A stretch of 16,211 bases of DNA. Source: Flavobacteriaceae bacterium. Its GTDB lineage: Bacteria; Bacteroidota; Bacteroidia; Flavobacteriales; Flavobacteriaceae. The stretch lies in assembly GCA_019752245.1 (NCBI GenBank), contig JAIEMH010000215.1, positions 1-16,211 of the forward strand, written 5' to 3'. The translations under genes were made by a program, and so were the position numbers. Below, piece by piece: positions 8,940-15,470 of this stretch. Every line of letters starts with the position of its first letter. Position 1 is the stretch's first letter. The notes below the pieces were generated by a model that saw only the letters and a program-made list of their open reading frames with translations, was not told the origin of the DNA and searched no databases.

Positions 8940-10151
8940 ATGAATACAAAATACGATATACTAATTGTTGGTGGTGGTGCAGCAGGTTTTTTTACAGCAA
9001 TTAATATTGTAGAGAAAAATCCAAAACTAAAAGTTGCGATTCTAGAACGCGGAAAAGAAGTTCTTTCTAAAGTTAAAATTTCAGGTGGTGGACGATGTAA
9101 TGTTACACACGCTTGCTTTGTTCCGAATGATTTAGTAAAATTTTATCCTCGAGGTGAAAAAGAACTTCGCGGTCCATTTCATCAATTTTGCTCTGGCGAT
9201 ACAATAGAATGGTTTGAAAAACATGGTGTTGAATTAAAAATTGAAGACGACGGACGAATGTTTCCTGTTTCCAATTCATCACAAACAATAGTAGATTGCT
9301 TTATAACAGCCACTCAAAAACTTGGAATCGATATTCTAACAGGACAAAGCGTTCAATCTATTTTTAAAGCCTCAACTTATTGGAAAGTTGAAACCAGCCA
9401 AGAAACATTTTCTTGCCAAAAATTAATAATGACTTCTGGAAGCAATCCTAAAATATGGGAAATGCTTCAAGAAATTGGACACACCATTATTCCACCTGTA
9501 CCTTCACTATTTACTTTTAACATTAAAGATAAAAGAATAAAAGATTTAATGGGTGTCTCTGCGTTAGCAACTGTTAAAGTTAAAAACTCAAAACTCGAAG
9601 CGTCCGGACCATTATTAATTACACATTGGGGAATGAGTGGTCCAGGAATTTTAAGACTTTCTGCTTGGGGTGCACGAGAATTATCCGATAAAAAATATCA
9701 ATTTGCCATTGATGTAAATTGGCTGAACGAATTAACATTTGACGAGGCAGAAGAAAAACTGAAAGAACTAAAATTAGAACATTCTAAAAAAGCAGTTTCT
9801 AAAAAATCACCATTTGATTTTGCTAATCGATTGTGGGAAAGTTTGGTTTTGGCTTCCGAAATATCTGAAGAAACTAAATGGGCAGATTTATCCAAAAAAC
9901 AACTCCAAAACTTAGCCTATCAATTAACTAAAGGAACGTTTCAAGTAAACGGAAAAAGTACTTTTAAAGAAGAATTTGTTACCGCAGGCGGAATCGATTT
10001 GAAAGAAATCAATTTTAAAACAATGGAAAGCAAACTGCACCCAAATCTATATTTTGCAGGAGAAATTGTAAACATTGATGCGATTACTGGTGGTTTTAAC
10101 TTTCAGAATGCTTGGACTGGTGGATTTATTATAAGTCAAACATTTGTTTAA
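8940..10151 (+). CDS. HI0933/YhiN-family FAD-dependent flavoprotein
   Basis: A 403-residue flavoprotein of the NAD(P)/FAD-dependent oxidoreductase HI0933 (BaiN/RdsA-like) family. Visible: an N-terminal dinucleotide-binding loop GGGAAG (11-16) with Glu36 at the end of the second strand, the family signature KISGGGRCNVTHA (46-58), the mid-protein HWGMSGPGILRLSAWGAR segment, and the C-terminal FAD-closing block starting FAGEIVNIDAITGG (372). Length is normal. The physiological substrate of most members is unknown; some gut members reduce bile-acid intermediates, which should not be assumed here. It lies 43 nt after the phosphodiesterase gene on the same strand with no terminator between, so co-transcription is possible but not certain. 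Confidence 0.9.
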   Translation: MNTKYDILIVGGGAAGFFTAINIVEKNPKLKVAILERGKEVLSKVKISGGGRCNVTHACFVPNDLVKFYPRGEKELRGPFHQFCSGDTIEWFEKHGVELKIEDDGRMFPVSNSSQTIVDCFITATQKLGIDILTGQSVQSIFKASTYWKVETSQETFSCQKLIMTSGSNPKIWEMLQEIGHTIIPPVPSLFTFNIKDKRIKDLMGVSALATVKVKNSKLEASGPLLITHWGMSGPGILRLSAWGARELSDKKYQFAIDVNWLNELTFDEAEEKLKELKLEHSKKAVSKKSPFDFANRLWESLVLASEISEETKWADLSKKQLQNLAYQLTKGTFQVNGKSTFKEEFVTAGGIDLKEINFKTMESKLHPNLYFAGEIVNIDAITGGFNFQNAWTGGFIISQTFV

Positions 10152-10193
10152 AAACATCTATTTATCATGTAGTTTGTTAAAAATCAAGCAAAC

Positions 10194-10775
10194 ATAAAAA
10201 AAAACTACTTTTTACATTTTTATTTTTTTCCGTTATAGCGACACATGCACAAACCAAAACGGCAAGTGGCGTATTATTAACAGTATGTTATGACAAAAGT
10301 TAACAGCAACTTGGTTTGGGAATTTAAAAATATTCAATTAGTTCCTTCTTCTGTAAGCCAGACTTTAAGTTCGGAATATATTTATTTTAAAGTAAAATTA
10401 AATCCAGGTTTTCAGGCTGGCGACATAATTCCGAATACTGCTTCTATTTATTTTGATTCAAATCCTGCTATTATAACTAATACTTTCAATACTAAATTCA
10501 CATCTGCACTTAGCAATTTAAACTTTACTTCAAATGATTTCACTCTTTATCCAAATCGAGCAAATCATTTGATTTATATTAATTTGAATTCAAGTTCAGA
10601 ATCAATCTCAAAAATTAGTTTTTATGACGTCTTAGGAAAAAACATTAAAGAAATTCAATCAAATTTAGATAACATTGTAAGTGTTGATATTTCAAGTTTT
10701 CCAAAAGGCATTTACTTAGTTGAAATTACAACTGCTAGCAATTTGAAAACCACTAAGAAATTGGTAATCAATTAA
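10194..10775 (+). pseudogene. Decayed T9SS-exported protein: signal peptide remnant plus C-terminal tail
   Basis: Two fragments in different frames. From 10196 one frame reads KKKLLFTFLFFSVIATHAQ, a typical signal peptide, and stops at 10295. The codon that should be ATG reads cat/aaa: ...acAT then nine A's, as if the G of ATG was lost, and no other start exists after the upstream in-frame stop at 10178. The second fragment is an open frame from 10290 (161 codons). Residues 7-70 include AGDIIPNTASIYFDSNPAI, characteristic of the domain preceding the sorting tail in large flavobacterial surface proteins. Residues 84-161 (FTLYPN..., ISFYDVLGK, PKGIYLVEI, KKLVIN) form a T9SS type A sorting domain. 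Such proteins usually have hundreds to thousands of residues, so a large internal deletion probably joined the two ends near 10270-10310. The 161-codon ORF could still be translated, but it lacks a signal peptide and would be useless for T9SS export. Confidence 0.75.
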
Positions 10776-10778
10776 AGC

Positions 10779-10817
10779 AAAAAAATCCCGATTCGTAAAA
10801 CAAATCGGGATTTTTTT
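10779..10817. terminator. Bidirectional terminator between the T9SS remnant and tspO
   Basis: A 15-bp perfect stem: aaaaaaatcccgatt (10779-10793) pairs with aatcgggattttttt (10803-10817) around a 9-nt loop. A and T tracts on both flanks make it usable in both directions. It serves the convergent tspO gene, whose stop codon overlaps the right arm. Confidence 0.9.
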
Positions 10818-11292
10818 ATCTATTAAGCCACCAGATACTTCCATTTAGTATCATAGCAAAACTTACCCAAGCCAAGTATGGAATAAATAACATTCCGGCA
10901 ACTTTATCAATTTTTTTAAATTGTGTATAGGTTTCAAAAATGATCAGCCACAATAAAACAATTTCTATCAAAGCCAAAAGAGGATTGTGCAAACCAAAAA
11001 ACAAATAAGACCACAAAGCATTTAACGCCAATTGAATTATAAAAAACAAAAAAGCTTTTTTAACCTTTTCAGCATCAAATTCTAATCTGTTCCAAACCAT
11101 TCCTCCTGCAACGCCAATCATAATATATAAAACAGTCCACACTGGTGCAAAAATCCAATTTGGCGGATTAAAAACTGGCTTTATCAATGTTGGATACCAA
11201 GTAGTGATGCTTTCACGAGTAACCATTCCAGAAAAATAACCAATAACCAAACATGTCATTACGACAACGGCAATTCTAAGTATCTTTTGCAT
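10816..11292 (-). CDS. tspO: TspO/MBR family membrane protein
   Basis: A 158-residue protein with five hydrophobic segments (about 5-24, 47-67, 80-100, 105-122, 134-155). Family motifs: KPVFNPPNWIFAPVWTVLY (38-56), NALWSYLFFG (91-100) and PYLAWVSFAMILNGSIWWLN (138-157). TspO proteins bind porphyrins and related tetrapyrroles and act in stress or tetrapyrrole handling; the role here is unknown. An upstream in-frame ATG at 11325 would add 11 residues, but a perfect -7 promoter box (11310-11317) lies inside that extension, and the MQKILRIAVV start gives the usual family length, so the start at 11292 is preferred. It is transcribed divergently from mvaD. Confidence 0.92.
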   Translation of the reverse strand: MQKILRIAVVVMTCLVIGYFSGMVTRESITTWYPTLIKPVFNPPNWIFAPVWTVLYIMIGVAGGMVWNRLEFDAEKVKKAFLFFIIQLALNALWSYLFFGLHNPLLALIEIVLLWLIIFETYTQFKKIDKVAGMLFIPYLAWVSFAMILNGSIWWLNR

Positions 11293-11309
11293 TTTGTTTA
11301 TATTTTGAA

Positions 11310-11317
11310 CAAATATA
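11310..11317 (-). promoter_or_regulatory. -7 promoter box for tspO
   Basis: On the minus strand the sequence is TATATTTG, an exact match to TAnnTTTG. Transcription would begin about 10 nt before the preferred tspO start at 11292, giving a very short leader. No convincing -33 TTTG is seen at 19-21 nt. Confidence 0.55.
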
Positions 11318-11350
11318 GTAAACAAAATTATATTGTTTTTCTAAAAAAGG

Positions 11351-11358
11351 TATCTTTG
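11351..11358 (+). promoter_or_regulatory. -7 promoter box for the mvaD operon
   Basis: TATCTTTG matches TAnnTTTG exactly and ends 16 nt before the mvaD ATG, implying a leader of about 10 nt. A TTG at 11333-11335 is the nearest -33-like site, but the 15-nt spacer is shorter than usual. Confidence 0.55.
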
Positions 11359-11374
11359 CATAAATTTAGAATAT

Positions 11375-12481
11375 ATGATATCCGAAAAGGATTTTATTGC
11401 AACCCAATTTTCTCAAACTATTGAAGAAGGAAACTTTGAATGGAGTGCGCCAAGTAATATTGCTCTAGTAAAATATTGGGGTAAAAAGGATCATCAAATT
11501 CCGGCCAATCCTTCTATTAGTTTTACTTTGAATAATTGTAAAACTATTACAAAACTCGTCTTTTCAAAGCGAGAAATTTCAGCTACAGTTGACAAAACAT
11601 CTGCTAAATTTTCTTTCGAATTACTGTTTGAAGGAAAACCAAAAGAAGATTTCAAACCAAAAATTCAAAAATTTTTAGAGCGAATTGAAGTTTATTGTCC
11701 GTATTTGACAAATTATCATTTTACAATTGATACCCAAAATACCTTTCCACACAGTTCGGGAATTGCATCTTCAGCATCAGGAATGGCTGCTTTGGCAATG
11801 AACATAATGAGTTTAGAAAAACTTTTAAACCCAGAAATGTCCGAAACTTATTTTTACCAAAAAGCCTCTTTTTTAGCTCGATTAGGATCAGGAAGTGCAT
11901 GCAGAAGTGTAAAAGGAAGCATTGTAGTTTGGGGAAAACATGAAGAAATAAAAGAAAGTTCCGATTTATTTGGAGTGGAATTTCCATTTGAAATACATTC
12001 AACCTTTAAGAAATATCAAGATACTATTTTGTTGGTTGATAAAGGCGAAAAACAAGTTTCAAGCACTGTCGGACACGATTTAATGCACAATCATCCGTAT
12101 GCTGAACAACGATTTTTGCAAGCACACCATAATTTATCTAGTATAAAATCCGTTTTAGAGAATGGAAATTTAGAAGAATTTATCAAAATTGTAGAAAGTG
12201 AAGCCCTAACTTTACATGCAATGATGATGACTTCTATGCCTTATTTTATTTTAATGAAACCTAACACGTTGGAAATCATTAATAAAATTTGGAAATTTAG
12301 AAACGAAACTAAAATTCCTGTTTGTTTCACGTTAGATGCTGGTGCAAATGTTCATATTTTGTATCCCGAAAACGTTACCGTTGAAACTTTGCAATTTATT
12401 AAGGACGAATTAGTTGGCTATTGTCAAAATGGTCAGTATATTTGTGATGAAATTGGTTTTGGTTCGCAAAATATAATTTAA
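11375..12481 (+). CDS. mvaD: Diphosphomevalonate decarboxylase
   Basis: A 368-residue GHMP-superfamily enzyme that converts mevalonate diphosphate plus ATP to isopentenyl diphosphate, CO2, ADP and phosphate, the last step of the classical mevalonate pathway. Hallmarks: SNIALVKYWGKKD (27-39) with Lys33, the GHMP ATP loop HSSGIASSASGMAALA (126-141), Arg177 in GSACRSVKG, and catalytic Asp321 in FTLDAGANVH. The N-terminal ~20 residues before FEWSAPSNIA extend beyond the core, as in other long bacterial and eukaryotic forms. It is the first gene of a three-gene rightward operon, with the GHMP kinase starting 19 nt later. Confidence 0.95.
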   Translation: MISEKDFIATQFSQTIEEGNFEWSAPSNIALVKYWGKKDHQIPANPSISFTLNNCKTITKLVFSKREISATVDKTSAKFSFELLFEGKPKEDFKPKIQKFLERIEVYCPYLTNYHFTIDTQNTFPHSSGIASSASGMAALAMNIMSLEKLLNPEMSETYFYQKASFLARLGSGSACRSVKGSIVVWGKHEEIKESSDLFGVEFPFEIHSTFKKYQDTILLVDKGEKQVSSTVGHDLMHNHPYAEQRFLQAHHNLSSIKSVLENGNLEEFIKIVESEALTLHAMMMTSMPYFILMKPNTLEIINKIWKFRNETKIPVCFTLDAGANVHILYPENVTVETLQFIKDELVGYCQNGQYICDEIGFGSQNII

Positions 12482-12500
12482 TTTTACCTCAAATCAGAAT

Positions 12501-13439
12501 ATGAAAGGACCCTTATTTTACTCAAAAATACTTCTCTTTGGAGAATACGGAATCATTAGAGATTCTAAAGGTTTGTCTATTCCTTATAATTTTTATAATG
12601 GCGCATTAAAAGTAGACGAAAATCCATCTGAAGAAGCGGTAAAATCTAACCTAAGTCTTAGACGTTTTCTAGTTTATTTAGAGCAATTGCAAAACGATCA
12701 ACCAGAGCTAGTAACTTTCAATCTAAATATTTTAAAGTCTGACGTAGAACGCGGCATGTACTTTGACTCAAGCATTCCGCAAGGTTATGGTGTAGGAAGT
12801 AGTGGCGCATTAGTTGCAGCTATTTACGACAAATATGCAAACAATAAAATTACTGTTCTTGAAAATCTTACCAGAGAAAAATTATTGCAATTAAAAGCTG
12901 TTTTCTCACAAATGGAATCATTTTTTCACGGAAAAAGTTCAGGTCTTGACCCATTAAATAGCTATTTGAGTATTCCAATTTTAATAAATTCTAAAGACAA
13001 TATTGAAGCAACGGGAATTCCAACGCAAAGTACCAACGGTAAAGGCGCAGTATTTTTGTTAGATTCAGGAATTGTTGGAGAAACTGCTCCAATGGTGAAT
13101 ATCTTTATGGAAAACCTAAAAGATCAAGGTTTTCGTACTATGCTAAAGAATCAGTTTGTAAAATACACCGATTTATGTGTAGAAAATTTTCTTGGTGGCG
13201 ACATGAAATCATTATTTTCTAATACCAAAAAACTATCAAAAGTCGTTTTAAACAATTTCAAACCAATGATTCCTGAGCAATTTCACGGAGTTTGGCAAAA
13301 CGGAATTGACACTAACGATTACTACTTAAAACTTTGTGGTTCTGGTGGTGGTGGCTATATTCTTGGTTTCACAGAAGATTTAGAAAAAGCAAAACAATCT
13401 TTAAAAGATTACAAATTAGAAGTTGTCTATAATTTCTAA
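12501..13439 (+). CDS. GHMP kinase, probable mevalonate kinase
   Basis: A 312-residue GHMP kinase. An N-terminal YSKILLFGEYGIIRDSKGL block (7-25) resembles mevalonate kinases, followed by the ATP loop IPQGYGVGSSGALVAA (92-107), Glu139 in QMESFFHGKSSGLDP, catalytic Asp150, and the C-terminal glycine-rich loop CGSGGGGYILG (279-289). Position between the mevalonate decarboxylase and a prenyltransferase fits phosphorylation of mevalonate by ATP. Phosphomevalonate kinase has the same fold, so which of the two steps it performs is inferred; the N-terminal motif favours mevalonate kinase. The UbiA gene follows after 12 nt. Confidence 0.83.
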   Translation: MKGPLFYSKILLFGEYGIIRDSKGLSIPYNFYNGALKVDENPSEEAVKSNLSLRRFLVYLEQLQNDQPELVTFNLNILKSDVERGMYFDSSIPQGYGVGSSGALVAAIYDKYANNKITVLENLTREKLLQLKAVFSQMESFFHGKSSGLDPLNSYLSIPILINSKDNIEATGIPTQSTNGKGAVFLLDSGIVGETAPMVNIFMENLKDQGFRTMLKNQFVKYTDLCVENFLGGDMKSLFSNTKKLSKVVLNNFKPMIPEQFHGVWQNGIDTNDYYLKLCGSGGGGYILGFTEDLEKAKQSLKDYKLEVVYNF

Positions 13440-13451
13440 TTCTACAAAAAC

Positions 13452-14369
13452 ATGTTAAGCAGACAAACCAAAATTACATTACTGAAAATAGTCAGTATGT
13501 TTTCTGTGGTTCGTGGTTACAACATTCCAATTATTGCATTAGCGCAATACCTATCAGCTATTTTTATAATGGCACCGGAGAAAAGAGCACTATCGGTTTT
13601 GCTCGATTTCAATCTTTTTATAATAGTTATTGCCTCAAGTTTGACAATTGCATCGGGTTACATCATTAATAACTTTTATGACAGCAAAAAAGATTTAATA
13701 AACAGACCAAACAAGTCTAAACTAGATCGATTAGTAAGCCAAAGGACCAAATTACAAGTATATTTTACTGTTAATTTTATTGTTGCTTTAATTGCGTTTT
13801 TTGTTTCTTTTAGAGCCGTTTTATTCTTTTCGGTTTACATTTTTTTAATTTGGTTCTACTCTCACAAACTAAAAAAATATCCGATAATAGGCAATCTAAC
13901 AGCCTCACTTTTGGCAGTTTTACCATTTTTTGCTATTTTATTATATTACAAAAACCTTTATCCTGAGATATTTGCACACGCAACCTTCTTGTTTTTATTA
14001 CTTTTAATTCGTGAAATAATAAAAGATTTAGAAAACATAAAAGGTGATATTGCGAACGATTACCTAACCATTCCGGTTAAATATGGAGAAGTTTTTGCCA
14101 AAAAAATAATAACAACATTGACCATTCTAACCATCATACCTGTCTATTTTTTAGTAGACGTTTACGATGTTGGCTACATGGACATTTACTTTTACATCAG
14201 CCTAATAATATTGATTTTCTTCCTCTTACTTCTCTGGAAATCAAACAGCAAACCTCAGTATTTACAACTTCACAACATCTTAAAATTTCTAGTTGTATCT
14301 GGAGTTTTTTGCATCATATTAATAAATCCCGAAGTTTTAATTCACGGAAGAAAGTTGCTTAGAATATAA
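13452..14369 (+). CDS. UbiA-family prenyltransferase (geranylgeranylglycerol-phosphate type)
   Basis: A 305-residue polytopic membrane protein with about eight hydrophobic segments. Two UbiA aspartate motifs that bind Mg2+ and prenyl diphosphate are present: NNFYDSKKD (73-81, Asp77/Asp81) and KDLENIKGD (191-199, Asp192/Asp199), the latter followed by DYLTIPVKYG. In Bacteroidota, proteins of this subgroup are commonly annotated as geranylgeranylglycerol-phosphate geranylgeranyltransferase, an ether-lipid enzyme best known from archaea. Quinone, heme O or other aromatic prenyltransferases share the fold. Location directly after two mevalonate-pathway genes supports isoprenoid use but does not settle the acceptor. 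The first ATG with a basic N-terminus was taken as the start. Confidence 0.85.
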   Translation: MLSRQTKITLLKIVSMFSVVRGYNIPIIALAQYLSAIFIMAPEKRALSVLLDFNLFIIVIASSLTIASGYIINNFYDSKKDLINRPNKSKLDRLVSQRTKLQVYFTVNFIVALIAFFVSFRAVLFFSVYIFLIWFYSHKLKKYPIIGNLTASLLAVLPFFAILLYYKNLYPEIFAHATFLFLLLLIREIIKDLENIKGDIANDYLTIPVKYGEVFAKKIITTLTILTIIPVYFLVDVYDVGYMDIYFYISLIILIFFLLLLWKSNSKPQYLQLHNILKFLVVSGVFCIILINPEVLIHGRKLLRI

Positions 14370-14373
14370 ATTT

Positions 14374-14438
14374 GGAGCGAATCAGTAGTAATTCTTGTAA
14401 TCCGTGTTCCTGCTGTCCGCTAAACAAGGTATCGCTCC
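14374..14438 (+). other. Foldable intergenic element after the UbiA gene, possible structured RNA
   Basis: Just 4 nt after the UbiA stop, ggagcga (14374-14380) pairs perfectly with tcgctcc (14432-14438), enclosing a 51-nt interior in which CTTGT (14394-14398) can pair with ACAAG (14424-14428). The block is more GC-rich than the surrounding DNA. The segment cctgctgtccgcta plus the following atcagggctg resembles, from memory, a recurrent intergenic sequence in flavobacterial genomes. It may be a 3' end element of the mvaD operon; no strong T tract follows directly, the nearest being 14462-14468. Function unknown. Confidence 0.4.
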
Positions 14439-14595
14439 CATCAGGGCTGAAAAGTGAGTGATTTTTTTCAAAAAATTATTTTCAATCATTGTTGTCCGAA
14501 AAAACCAACTATTAGCCTTGTTAAGTCCTAAATAATAAATCCTCTTTTCTTTCAAGAGCAAAACATATTCGTTAATTAATTGCAGTGATTTTATT
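14439..14595. other. Intergenic DNA with no recognised gene
   Basis: AT-rich, without a supported ORF on either strand. It contains a T-rich tract at 14462-14468 that could end the isoprenoid transcript, and a small ctctt/aagag hairpin near 14543-14559. Nothing else is recognised. Confidence 0.5.
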
Positions 14596-14674
14596 TTGTG
14601 TCTATTTTTTTAAAGAATAAAATTTGTACACAAATTCGTGTGCATTTTTTTAAAAAAATAAAATTTAGACACAA
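14596..14674. repeat. Tandem pair of AT-rich imperfect palindromes
   Basis: Unit 1 (14596-14633) begins ttgtgtcta and ends tgtacacaa. Unit 2 (14635-14674) begins ttcgtgtgca and ends ttagacacaa. Each unit has the same layout: gtgt, a T7 tract, an A-rich centre, aataaaattt, then acacaa. Each is therefore an imperfect palindrome as well as a direct repeat of the other. The outer ends ttgtgtcta (14596-14604) and tagacacaa (14666-14674) are exact inverted repeats, and tgtacac/gtgtgca at the junction can form a 7-bp RNA stem with one G-U pair. This could be a small non-autonomous element or a cruciform/hairpin site. Confidence 0.6.
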
Positions 14675-14731
14675 GTCATTGATGATTACAAAAGTAATTA
14701 GAACTACAGCACAAAAGACTACTCGAAAAGA

Positions 14732-14860
14732 TTACTTAAATGCGCATTCTATAACACTATCTTGATGATTTTTTCTTGAAAACACATCAACCCAATCTAC
14801 AACTGTTACTGTTAAAAAATGAGGCAATGATTGTTCTCTTATTACATAACCTTCTTTCAT
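14732..14860 (-). pseudogene. N-terminal remnant of a REP-associated tyrosine transposase (RAYT)
   Basis: A 42-codon minus-strand frame begins MKEGYVIREQSLPHFLTVTV and continues VDWVDVFSRKN before decaying to a stop. This matches my memory of the N-terminus of Bacteroidota RAYT proteins (Y1 HUH, IS200-like, REP-associated), whose first strand reads like ...DQSLPHFVTLTVVDWVDVFTR. Everything needed for catalysis is absent: the HUH motif (usually within SNHIHLI) and the catalytic tyrosine, so it cannot be active. Complete family members have roughly 150-200 residues. The remnant starts 33 nt from the nearest REP-like repeat, the arrangement expected for a RAYT gene and its cognate repeats. Confidence 0.7.
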
Positions 14861-14892
14861 AAATTTAGCCTTTATCGAATATAAAGAAAATT

Positions 14893-14948
14893 GCGCAAAG
14901 TCAAGAGACATTTGCGCAGCTTTTTCCAGAAACTCTTTGCGGAGCTGG
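14893..14948. repeat. REP-like repeat, copy A
   Basis: A 56-bp unit. Its first 25 nt fold as a hairpin: gcgcaaagtc, loop aaga, then gac-a-tttgcgc, giving 10 pairs with one bulged A. A second half-site ctttgcggagctgg follows. It is 91% identical (51/56) to copy B. An imperfect palindrome with a bulge and a small loop is typical of REP sequences mobilised by RAYTs. It lies directly upstream of the RAYT remnant. Confidence 0.75.
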
Positions 14949-15037
14949 ATTGTTGAAAGATCAAAAATACTTGCATTGTCATCACTTAATTTATAGACTA
15001 TATTTTCTTATCTTAAATTTAATAAAATGAAAAAAAA

Positions 15038-15093
15038 GCGCAAAGTCAGGAGACATTTGCGCAGCTTTTTTCAGGAACACTTTGCGTAGCTGG
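15038..15093. repeat. REP-like repeat, copy B
   Basis: The second 56-bp unit, in the same orientation as copy A and differing at five positions. The hairpin gcgcaaagtc-agga-gacatttgcgc is intact, and the terminal half-site reads ctttgcgtagctgg. The two full copies are 89 bp apart. Confidence 0.75.
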
Positions 15094-15110
15094 TGAATAT
15101 TTATTTTAAC

Positions 15111-15131
15111 TAGAACACTTTGCGCAGCTGG
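15111..15131. repeat. REP-like half repeat, copy C
   Basis: tagaacactttgcgcagctgg reproduces only the last part of the 56-bp unit (the half-site aacactttgcgcagctgg). The gcgcaaagtc hairpin is missing. Confidence 0.7.
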
Positions 15132-15144
15132 TCAATTTTTTAAT

Positions 15145-15165
15145 TAGAACACTTTGCGCAGCTGG
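15145..15165. repeat. REP-like half repeat, copy D
   Basis: An identical 21-bp copy of half repeat C, 34 bp further on in the same orientation. C and D being identical while A and B differ suggests recent local duplication or conversion. Confidence 0.7.
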
Positions 15166-15418
15166 GAGTTCGCTGTTGCCATGGTCAGGTCTGGCACAAG
15201 TCATGTAATGTACGTGTTTTTGGTTCAAAAACTGTGACAGTAATTTTTTTATAGTATAGGGAAGGAGTGGCATTTGAAAAGCAAAACTTTTTTTAAGAAT
15301 TGAGTTTGATTTTTTTTTAATAATAAGTTTTTAAGAAATAAATTAAGAAATAAGTAGATTGGATAAAATAAATTTCACACTTTTATAAAAGATAGCTTAT
15401 AATTTTTTTATGTTTACT
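15166..15418. other. AT-rich intergenic DNA with no recognised gene
   Basis: The first 40 nt are less AT-rich (ttgccatggtcaggtctggcacaa has tgcca/tggca arms) and may be the far edge of the repeat patch. The rest is very AT-rich and includes a 12-bp tandem duplication, ttaagaaataaa (15331-15342) and ttaagaaataag (15343-15354). No ORF, tRNA or promoter could be supported. Confidence 0.5.
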
Positions 15419-15450
15419 AAAAAGACGAACTCTAATGAATTCGTCTTTTT
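15419..15450. terminator. Terminator downstream of the FISUMP-domain gene
   Basis: aaaaagacgaa (15419-15429) pairs over 11 bp with ttcgtcttttt (15440-15450) around a 10-nt loop. A/T tracts flank both sides. It lies 20 nt beyond the stop of the leftward gene and fits termination of that transcript; it is symmetrical enough to work both ways. Confidence 0.85.
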
Positions 15451-15470
15451 TAACTATTTTTTTGTTCAAA

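Noticed and set aside
10172..10195. Terminator after the HI0933 gene (gtttg/caaac arms)
   Set aside because: The stem is only about 5 bp and is followed by an A run, not a T tract.
11721..12002. Minus-strand 93-codon ORF inside mvaD
   Set aside because: Antisense to conserved GHMP motifs; low-complexity leucine/phenylalanine-rich translation.
14893..15165. CRISPR-like array of short repeats
   Set aside because: Only four irregular copies of two lengths, spacing from 13 to 89 bp, palindromic with half-sites, and no cas genes. REP-like repeats explain it better.
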